Source: Solirubrobacterales bacterium (GTDB lineage: Bacteria > Actinomycetota > Thermoleophilia > Solirubrobacterales > Solirubrobacteraceae). From it: DNA of 7,106 nucleotides. The translations under genes were made by a program, and so were the position numbers. Where the stretch lies: positions 2,156-9,261 of the forward strand of contig JACRMD010000016.1 of NCBI GenBank assembly GCA_016215085.1, written 5' to 3'. This document shows, one piece after another, positions 1-4,769 of this stretch. The notes below the pieces were generated by a model. That model worked only from the letters and a program-made list of their open reading frames with translations. It was not told where the DNA came from and did no database searches. Every line of letters starts with the position of its first letter. The first letter of the stretch is position 1.

Positions 1-2
1 AC

Positions 3-227
3 GCGTTCGAGGAGCACGTCCTCACGCCCACCGGCCTCGACGTCGCGCGGATCGCCGCGCTCTTCGACGCCGAGTACCTCCCCGTCGCGACGCTCGGCGA
101 GCTGCGCACCGCGCTGGACGCCGACCCCACCGGCACCACGATCGTCCACGTGAGGACCGATCGCGCCGAGAACGTCGCGCTGCACCGCCGCTGCTGGGAC
201 GCGGTTGCGGCCGCCTGTGCAGGTTGA
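3..227 (+). CDS. menD: MenD, SEPHCHC synthase (C-terminal end only)
   Basis: This is the last 74 codons of a gene that begins left of the window; it ends with TGA at 225-227. MenD is a thiamine-diphosphate enzyme that joins 2-oxoglutarate-derived succinic semialdehyde to isochorismate, giving SEPHCHC in menaquinone synthesis. What is visible: an early TPTGLD segment, then after about 35 residues a strand and motif IVHVRTDRAENVALHRR. The (I/V)-x-V/I-x-TDR...LH pattern close to the C-terminus is typical of MenD (the Bacillus protein has TPTGLD and IKTDR...LHR at the same places, from memory). The catalytic and cofactor regions lie outside the window, so intactness of the enzyme cannot be judged. 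A menF gene 2 kb downstream, facing it, supports the call. Other thiamine-diphosphate enzymes are less likely because of the TDR-LHR ending. Confidence 0.85.
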   Translation, partial: AFEEHVLTPTGLDVARIAALFDAEYLPVATLGELRTALDADPTGTTIVHVRTDRAENVALHRRCWDAVAAACAG

Positions 228-232
228 GCAAC

Positions 233-253
233 GTTTCCGCTAACTGCGGAAAC
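233..253. repeat. Perfect inverted repeat after menD
   Basis: GTTTCCGC at 233-240 and GCGGAAAC at 246-253 form a perfect 8-bp palindrome around the 5-nt centre TAACT. It begins 5 nt after the menD stop. It could be a terminator hairpin for menD, but neither strand has a T-run after it. It could equally be a dimeric operator for the small gene downstream. The sequence does not decide between these. Confidence 0.5.
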
Positions 254-293
254 CCATTTGACAGTGTGTCGTTATGCCGACCGGCGGCGTGGG

Positions 294-299
294 TAGGGT
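294..299 (+). promoter_or_regulatory. Putative -10 box of a leaderless promoter
   Basis: TAGGGT fits the TANNNT pattern and lies 8 nt before the ATG at 308, so transcription would start at or next to the start codon. There is no convincing -35 at 17-18 nt. A consensus TTGACA at 258-263 is 30 nt upstream, too far to pair with it. The same box-to-ATG arrangement recurs at two other genes in this window. Confidence 0.45.
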
Positions 300-307
300 C
301 GCCCGCG

Positions 308-463
308 ATGGTGTGGGTCATCATCGCGACCGCTTGGATGGTCGCCACTCTGCTGTTGCTGAGCCTCGCGGCGGCGGCCGCGCGCGGCGACCGGCAGCTC
401 GCCCGTCAGCAGGCGAGCCTTGGCCGACGCCGACTGTGGCTGCCGCCGCGACCGACTCGCTGA
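308..463 (+). CDS. Small single-pass membrane protein, unknown function
   Basis: A 51-residue protein that I do not recognise. Residues 2-25 form one hydrophobic helix (VWVIIATAWMVATLLLLSLA), followed by a strongly basic tail with arginines near residues 29, 32, 36 and 43-45. By the positive-inside rule this predicts an outside N-terminus and a cytoplasmic C-terminus. ATG at 308 is chosen because it starts right at the helix and sits 8 nt after a TAGGGT box. Extending upstream to a TTG at 224 would overlap the menD stop and add unlikely sequence containing the palindrome. There is no Shine-Dalgarno sequence. The next gene starts 34 nt after the stop. A chance reading frame remains possible, but the helix followed by a basic tail looks like a real small membrane protein. 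Confidence 0.5.
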   Translation: MVWVIIATAWMVATLLLLSLAAAAARGDRQLARQQASLGRRRLWLPPRPTR

Positions 464-481
464 GCGGTCCGGCCCCGGGCG

Positions 482-487
482 TAGCCT
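482..487 (+). promoter_or_regulatory. Weak putative -10 box before the GTG at 498
   Basis: TAGCCT matches TANNNT and ends 10 nt before the GTG at 498, which has no Shine-Dalgarno sequence. The spacing is slightly longer than at the other candidate leaderless starts, and no -35 is visible. It could be chance. Confidence 0.25.
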
Positions 488-497
488 CCGGGGCCTC

Positions 498-773
498 GTG
501 GACCAGCTCGCCTTCCTCGCGCAACCGCCGCCGGACCCCCGGCCGAGCGCCGCGCGCCTGACCTCCAAGGGCATCGCGCCCGGCGACATCGTCGAGGTGG
601 ACCGCAAGGGCCGCCGCTTCCACGCGCTGGTCACGAGCGTCGAGCAGCGCGAGTCCGGCCGCTTCGACCTCGGCGTGCGCCCGCTGGACGGCCGCAGCAC
701 GTGGCGGACCGCGACGGTGCGCGAGGTGGTCGGCGTGTGGCGGCGCGCGAAGGGCGTGCTGCCGGCCGACTAG
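498..773 (+). CDS. Small basic protein, beta-barrel-like, unknown function
   Basis: A 91-residue protein starting V/MDQLAFLAQPPP and ending GVLPAD. After a proline-rich linker (about residues 10-17), the rest reads as alternating short strands and turns: GDIVEVDRKGRRFHALVTSVE, then LGVRPLDGRSTWRTATVREVVGVWRR. This is what a small SH3-like or KOW-like barrel would look like, with many Arg and Lys residues. A nucleic-acid or RNA contact is conceivable but is only inference. GTG at 498 is chosen because MDQLAF is a natural N-terminus; a TTG at 420 in the same frame would overlap the previous gene and give an Arg/Cys-rich, unlikely extension. No catalytic motif, signal peptide or helix is seen. 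It lies 34 nt after the small membrane gene, on the same strand. The frame is well supported by codon bias and composition; the function is unknown. Confidence 0.65.
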   Translation: MDQLAFLAQPPPDPRPSAARLTSKGIAPGDIVEVDRKGRRFHALVTSVEQRESGRFDLGVRPLDGRSTWRTATVREVVGVWRRAKGVLPAD

Positions 774-845
774 CCGCTGTCCCCGCGCGAACCGCGATGA
801 CCAGCGATGGTCAAGTTCTCGGTGCGCCAGGTCGAGCCGAGCCCC

Positions 846-2186
846 ATGGCTCCCTCCGCTCGCGCCCTGCTCGCCGGCCTCGCCGCTCTGGTGCTCCTGC
901 CCACTGCGGCATCGGCGGCCGAGCGCACCATGCCCGTCCGCGTCACGCTTCTCGGCCAGGACGCGGGCGTGGCGACGCTCGCCCTGGAGACGACCTCGGA
1001 CACCGCCGCGACCGCGACGCTGCGCGCGCCGGGCGTCCTGTTCGGCGGCGGCAAGCTCTACCGCGTCTCGACATGCGTCGAGCAGCACGCCCAGCGCGCG
1101 CTCCCGCTGTCGAGCTGCACCACCGCCGACGTCGACGTGCGCGGGCTCACCGGTCGCGTCGCCCGCGATGCGCCCGCGGTGACGAGCGCCGTCCGGCGGC
1201 CGAAGGCGGGCGTCGCGATGGCTGTCACCGGCGTCGTGACGATCAACCAGCGCATGGTCGACGGCGCATGGAAGGAGGTCGCCACCACGTGGACGGCCGG
1301 CCGCGCGGGCGCGTCGCTGGCGGTGCCGCCCTCCGGCGCGACCTCCGGCGTCCTCCCCACGCTGCCCGACGGCGCGACGCTGAGCACGGGCGCGGTGGGC
1401 GGCATGAACACCGGCGCGCCGGGCTCGATCTGCGGCCAGAACCTGCGCGGCACGACCATGACCCGGCCCGCCGGCCTCGACACGAAGGCGCTCGGCGCCG
1501 CCGCCTACCCGTACGAGGTGGGCGAGCCGACCACCGGCGCCGCGCCGCGGGGGGTCGCCCTCGTCCTGCACGGCGGGGGCTGGGCGACCAACGGCATCGG
1601 GGCGCTGGAGACCGAGCGGCCGACCGCCGATGCCTGGCGCGCTCGCGGGTTCCGCACGGTCAACGCGACCTACCGCGCGTGCGCCGGCTCGCTGATCGAT
1701 GCGCTCGACGCGTTCGATCGCATCCATCGGGCGTGGCCTGACCTCGCGGTCTGCGTCGACGGCGCCTCGGCCGGCGGTCACCTCGCGCTGTCGGTCGCCG
1801 CCAACCGGCCGGTCGCCTGCGCCGTCTCGCGCGGCGGCCCGGCCGATGCCGAGGCGCTCGCCGGCCAGGACGCGGCGCCCGGGCCGGGAGGCTCGAAGAC
1901 CGACGGCCCGCGATCGCTGCAGAACTTCATGGCGGCCGCGTTCGGCAACGAGAACCTCGACCTCGCCAGCCCGGTCCGCGGCACGACCGGGGCGCGCGTG
2001 CTCATGGGCGTCGCCGAGTCGGACTGGCTGGTCCCCTGGGCGCAGGCCGAGGAGCTCCGCGACGCGTGGGGCGCCGAGGTCGTGCGGCTGGCCGCCGGCG
2101 ACCGGCCGTGGGTCCACGGGAACGTCTCCGCCGACGCGCTCGCCGACTGGGAGCGCCGCGTCGACGCGCTCGCGGCCGGCGTTTGA
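846..2186 (+). CDS. Secreted alpha/beta-hydrolase (carboxylesterase-like)
   Basis: A 446-residue exported hydrolase. Residues 1-24 form a signal peptide (MAPSARALLAGLAALVLLP, cleavage after ASA), so ATG 846 is preferred; ATG 807 in the same frame would add 13 residues before it. Residues 25-235 are a beta-rich N-terminal part I cannot assign. From about 236 the alpha/beta-hydrolase fold begins: oxyanion-hole motif HGGGW at 242-246, nucleophile elbow GASAGG with Ser308, acid Asp393 in ESDW and His424 in WVHGN. HGGGW plus GxSxGG is characteristic of the hormone-sensitive-lipase/carboxylesterase group, which hydrolyse carboxylic esters. The triad is complete, so the enzyme is probably active outside the cell. 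Six cysteines (77, 91, 196, 279, 303, 325) could form disulfides. No Shine-Dalgarno sequence or TANNNT box lies just before either start. Its stop directly abuts the stop of the facing menF. The substrate is unknown; a feruloyl- or acetyl-xylan-esterase-like role is possible but unproven. Confidence 0.82.
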   Translation: MAPSARALLAGLAALVLLPTAASAAERTMPVRVTLLGQDAGVATLALETTSDTAATATLRAPGVLFGGGKLYRVSTCVEQHAQRALPLSSCTTADVDVRGLTGRVARDAPAVTSAVRRPKAGVAMAVTGVVTINQRMVDGAWKEVATTWTAGRAGASLAVPPSGATSGVLPTLPDGATLSTGAVGGMNTGAPGSICGQNLRGTTMTRPAGLDTKALGAAAYPYEVGEPTTGAAPRGVALVLHGGGWATNGIGALETERPTADAWRARGFRTVNATYRACAGSLIDALDAFDRIHRAWPDLAVCVDGASAGGHLALSVAANRPVACAVSRGGPADAEALAGQDAAPGPGGSKTDGPRSLQNFMAAAFGNENLDLASPVRGTTGARVLMGVAESDWLVPWAQAEELRDAWGAEVVRLAAGDRPWVHGNVSADALADWERRVDALAAGV

Positions 2187-2199
2187 TCAGCCCGCGAGC
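2168..2199. terminator. Candidate bidirectional terminator hairpin over convergent stops
   Basis: GCTCGCGG at 2168-2175 pairs perfectly with CCGCGAGC at 2192-2199. The 16-nt loop carries the two stop codons of the facing genes (TGA 2184-2186 on +, TGA from TCA 2187-2189 on -). No T-run follows on either strand, so it is not a classical intrinsic terminator. In a GC-rich genome such a stem could also arise by chance within coding sequence. Confidence 0.35.
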
Positions 2200-3623
2200 A
2201 CGGGCAGCAGCGCCTGGAGCTTGACCTCGGTCTCGGCCAGCTCGGCGGCCGGGTCGCTGTCGCGCACCACGCCGACGCCGGCGTAGCAGCGCGCGACCGC
2301 GCCCTCCAGCAGCGCGCAGCGCAGGGCGACGACGAACTCGCCGTCCTCGTCGAGGTCGGTCCACCCGACCGGGCCGGCGTACCAGCCGCGGTCCAGACCC
2401 TCCAGCGCCGGGATCAGCGGCGCGGCGACGGCGTGTGGCTCGCCGCCGACGGCGGGCGTCGGGTGCAGCAGGCCGGCGAGCTCGACCGCGCTGACCGGGT
2501 CCGCGAGCTGCGCGCGGATCGGCGTGCCGAGGTGCTGGATGTTGGCGATGCGCACGACCTGCGGGTCGTCGGGCGCCGTGACCCACAGCGCGTGCGGGCG
2601 CAGCGCGCGCACGATGCGCTGGGTGACGATCTGCTGCTCCTCGCGGTCCTTGGCCGAGCCGAGCAGCCGCTCGCCGAGGTGGTCGTCGACCGCCGGGTCG
2701 GCGCTGCGGCGCGTCGAGCCCGCGAGCGCGAGCGTCCCGGCGCGCATGCCGTCGCGGCGGATCAGCAGCTCCGGGCTGGCGGCCAGGAACGTGCTGTCGC
2801 CGCGGCCGACGGCGAAGACGTGGCAGGACGGGAACGCCTCGCGCAGCACGCCGAGCACGGCGCCCACCTCGTGCGGGCGCGGCGCGTGGACCTGGACCTC
2901 GCGCGCGAGCACGACCTTCTCGAGCTCGCCGGCGCGGATGCGCTCGGTGGCGCGCGCGACCGCCTGCTCGTAGTGCTCGGGCGGCATCGCGCTGACCACG
3001 CGGAAGCGGCCGGCCGGATCCGGGTCCAGCAGCGGCAGCGGGACGCCCGCGCGCAGCTCGCCGGCGCGGCGCTCCAGGCGCGCGAGCAGGTCGTCGGCCG
3101 TGTCGTCGGGCCGCGCGAGCGCGCAGAGCGTGAGCCGCACCTCGCCGGCGCGGCGGACCAGCGCGGCCTCGGGGACGTGCAGCGACGCGGGCGCGTACCC
3201 CGACCAGTGCGGCGCGGCGCCGCCGTCGGGGGCGAAGGCGAAGCCGCCGACGGCCAGCGGCCCGCTGCCGCGCCCGTCGGGCGGGTCGCAGACCGCGTGC
3301 GAGGCGAGCGATCGCCAGCGCGCGGCGACGTCGGCGAAGCGGCGGGCGCCCGCGCCCTCGAGCTCGTCCACCGCGCCGAGCGCCGCCAGCGCGGCGCCGT
3401 CGCGGTCGGGCTGCTCGAGGCAGAACCACGGCTCGCCGTCGCGGCGCGACGCGACGGCCACGGCGACGGGATCGGTTCCCGGGTGCGCGGCGACCGTGAC
3501 CGCGGCCAGCGCCTCCCCGTGGCGGCGCGCGCGGCGCACGGCCTCGACGAGGTGCTTGTGCAGTCGCGCCCGGTCGGCGGGCGCGAGGGCGAACCCGCCG
3601 GGCGCCGTGGAGACGACGGCCAT
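2187..3623 (-). CDS. menF: Isochorismate synthase MenF
   Basis: A 478-residue enzyme converting chorismate to isochorismate, the entry step of menaquinone synthesis. The chorismate-binding domain fills roughly residues 205-478, with hallmarks in the usual order: KVVLAR 236-241 (Lys236 in the place of the catalytic base), ASPELL 282-287 (Glu285 likely the catalytic acid by spacing to EntC/MenF), LAGSTRR 300-306, SAKDREEQQIV 323-333 (a metal-ligand region), LHPTPAVGG 386-394, DRGWYAGPVGW 411-421, VALRCAL 432-438 and YAGVGVV...SDP..E...E..K 447-468. The SAKDREE...QIV and LHPTPAVGG motifs fit isochorismate synthases better than anthranilate synthase or PabB. The N-terminal 200 residues are the more variable part. 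ATG 3623 (MAVVSTAPGG) is chosen because it follows a TAGACT box by 8 nt; an upstream start at 3713 would run through the divergent spacer and into the next gene. EntC/DhbC-type siderophore or salicylate synthases share the fold, but nearby menD favours MenF. Confidence 0.92.
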   Translation of the reverse strand: MAVVSTAPGGFALAPADRARLHKHLVEAVRRARRHGEALAAVTVAAHPGTDPVAVAVASRRDGEPWFCLEQPDRDGAALAALGAVDELEGAGARRFADVAARWRSLASHAVCDPPDGRGSGPLAVGGFAFAPDGGAAPHWSGYAPASLHVPEAALVRRAGEVRLTLCALARPDDTADDLLARLERRAGELRAGVPLPLLDPDPAGRFRVVSAMPPEHYEQAVARATERIRAGELEKVVLAREVQVHAPRPHEVGAVLGVLREAFPSCHVFAVGRGDSTFLAASPELLIRRDGMRAGTLALAGSTRRSADPAVDDHLGERLLGSAKDREEQQIVTQRIVRALRPHALWVTAPDDPQVVRIANIQHLGTPIRAQLADPVSAVELAGLLHPTPAVGGEPHAVAAPLIPALEGLDRGWYAGPVGWTDLDEDGEFVVALRCALLEGAVARCYAGVGVVRDSDPAAELAETEVKLQALLPVLAG

Positions 3624-3631
3624 CGGCCCGG

Positions 3632-3637
3632 AGTCTA
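3632..3637 (-). promoter_or_regulatory. Putative -10 box of leaderless menF promoter
   Basis: Read on the - strand, TAGACT is followed by 8 nt and then the menF ATG at 3623. menF has no Shine-Dalgarno sequence, so a leaderless transcript is the natural reading. No recognisable -35 hexamer stands 17-18 nt upstream. Confidence 0.5.
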
Positions 3638-3651
3638 CGAACGCGCCTGGC

Positions 3652-3680
3652 GTGACGGCGCGCAGGCGGCCGCGTAAGCA
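3652..3680 (+). promoter_or_regulatory. Weak candidate promoter for the four-helix membrane gene
   Basis: GTGACG at 3652-3657 and TAAGCA at 3675-3680 are separated by 17 nt and face the gene at 3707. The -35 matches four of six consensus positions, the -10 only two. It would give an RNA leader of about 20 nt without a Shine-Dalgarno sequence. The spacer between menF and this gene is only 83 bp, so both promoters must lie in it. Confidence 0.2.
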
Positions 3681-3706
3681 CGCGCGCGGACGCCCGTTGC
3701 AGCGAC

Positions 3707-4204
3707 ATGGCACGCATCCCGCTGGCGCTCCTCGCCCTGGCCGCCCTGGCCCTCCTGGGCTGGCAGTTCTCCGAGCTGCTGCAGATCGGCACCTGCGCGT
3801 CGGGCGGCCCCTACGTCTCCGCGCGCGAGTGCCCCGACGGCACCGCGACCCACATCCTGCTGCTCGCCGCCGGGCTCGTCGGCGCGATGCTCTTCGGCAT
3901 GGCCGCGTTCGGCTTCGCCGGTGCGTTCGGCCTGCTGTTCACCGTCATGGGCGGCGTCTGGCTCGTCATGGAGGCCACCGGCAGGACCGCCGAGGGCAGC
4001 GGCGGCGTCGGCTACTACGTGGGCGGCATGTTCCTGGTGATGGGCCTCGTGCCGCTGTGGTTCGCCATCCGCGACCTGCTCGACGGCGACGACGACCTGC
4101 CCGCGGTGCCCGCGAGCTACGGCATCGCCGCCCAGGTGCAGATGTCGGCCAACGCGGCGACGCGGGCGCAGCCGCCCGCGCCGCCGCACCAGCCCAACGG
4201 CTAG
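3707..4204 (+). CDS. Four-helix membrane protein, unknown function
   Basis: A 165-residue integral membrane protein that I cannot name. Predicted helices: about residues 4-22 (MARIPLALLALAALALLGW start), 49-70, 71-89 and 103-121, then a polar C-terminal tail with an acidic stretch DGDDD (126-130) and a proline/glutamine-rich end. The loop between helices 1 and 2 carries GTCASGGPYVSARECPDG with Cys30 and Cys42, which could form a disulfide outside the cell. A C-x-SGGPY...CP-x-G loop is familiar from uncharacterised actinobacterial membrane proteins (recollection, not a search). The ATG at 3707 is the first one and starts directly at helix 1. No Shine-Dalgarno sequence precedes it. The gene is divergent from menF, and its stop TAG (4202-4204) overlaps the facing ilvN stop by 4 nt. 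No catalytic motif is seen. Confidence 0.8.
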   Translation: MARIPLALLALAALALLGWQFSELLQIGTCASGGPYVSARECPDGTATHILLLAAGLVGAMLFGMAAFGFAGAFGLLFTVMGGVWLVMEATGRTAEGSGGVGYYVGGMFLVMGLVPLWFAIRDLLDGDDDLPAVPASYGIAAQVQMSANAATRAQPPAPPHQPNG

Positions 4205-4758
4205 GTCTCGGAGCGACCGCGCGAGATGGCGATCTCGCCGGTCCGCATCATCTCGATGAGGCCGAACGGGCGGACCATGCCCTCGAACGCCTCGATCTTG
4301 TCCGTGGACCCGGTGATCTCGATGATGATCGCCCGCCGCGTGACGTCGACGACGTTGCCGCGGAAGATCTCGCAGATCTGCAGGACCTCGGCGCGCTGCG
4401 GGCCGTCGACCGCGATCTTGAAGAGGGCGAGCTCGCGCGCGACGGTGTCGTCGGGCTCGAGGTCGCGGATCTTCAGGACGTTGACGAGCTTGTGCAGCTG
4501 CTTGGTGACCTGGTCGATCGGGTGCAGGGCCCCGTCGACGGTCAGCGTGACGCGCGAGATGTGCTCGTCGTCGGTCGGGCCGACGGTGAGCGTGTCGATG
4601 TTGAAGCCGCGCCGCGCGAACAGGCCCGCGATGCGGGTCAGGACGCCGGGCTTGTTCTCCACCAGGATGGACAGGACGTGCTTGCGTCCCGACCGCGCCA
4701 TGCCGCTGGCCTCGAGCTCCTCGAGGCTCAGCAGCTCCTTGGTTCCGGGCTCGCCCAT
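4201..4758 (-). CDS. ilvN: Acetolactate synthase small (regulatory) subunit IlvN/IlvH
   Basis: A 185-residue regulatory subunit that binds the IlvB catalytic subunit, raises its activity and normally gives feedback inhibition by valine. An ACT domain begins at residue 27 (HVLSILVENKPGVLTRIAGL) and includes RRGFNIDTLTVG, both family hallmarks. The C-terminal domain (about 105-180) contains RAEVLQICEIFRG and ends GLIEMMRTGEIAISRG. ATG 4758 is chosen because AGGTGA (4769-4764 on this strand) lies 5 nt upstream. An in-frame GTG at 4767 would add three residues but has no ribosome site. The first 26 residues are an N-terminal extension compared with IlvH proteins that begin at the ACT domain. It lies 9 nt after ilvB, and its Shine-Dalgarno sequence overlaps the ilvB stop, implying coupled translation. 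Its own TAG stop overlaps the stop of the facing membrane gene. Confidence 0.95.
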   Translation of the reverse strand: MGEPGTKELLSLEELEASGMARSGRKHVLSILVENKPGVLTRIAGLFARRGFNIDTLTVGPTDDEHISRVTLTVDGALHPIDQVTKQLHKLVNVLKIRDLEPDDTVARELALFKIAVDGPQRAEVLQICEIFRGNVVDVTRRAIIIEITGSTDKIEAFEGMVRPFGLIEMMRTGEIAISRGRSET

Positions 4759-4763
4759 GACGC

Positions 4764-4769
4764 TCACCT
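4764..4769 (-). promoter_or_regulatory. Ribosome binding site of ilvN overlapping the ilvB stop
   Basis: AGGTGA, a six-base match to the anti-Shine-Dalgarno sequence, ends 5 nt before ATG 4758. It shares two bases with the ilvB TAG stop (4770-4768). This decides the ilvN start in favour of 4758 over the GTG at 4767 and places the site where a terminating ilvB ribosome could feed directly into ilvN. Confidence 0.65.

Noticed and set aside
258..263. TTGACA as the -35 of a complete promoter
   Set aside because: No acceptable -10 lies 16-19 nt downstream; the only good box (294-299) is 30 nt away.
321..2117. A 598-codon open frame on the - strand opposite the esterase
   Set aside because: Low-complexity Arg/Ala/Gly sequence. 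The + strand has a signal peptide and an intact catalytic triad, so that is the coding strand.
4191..4202. AGCC-CAAC-GGCT mini-hairpin at the end of the four-helix membrane gene
   Set aside because: A 4-bp stem inside coding sequence is expected by chance in GC-rich DNA.
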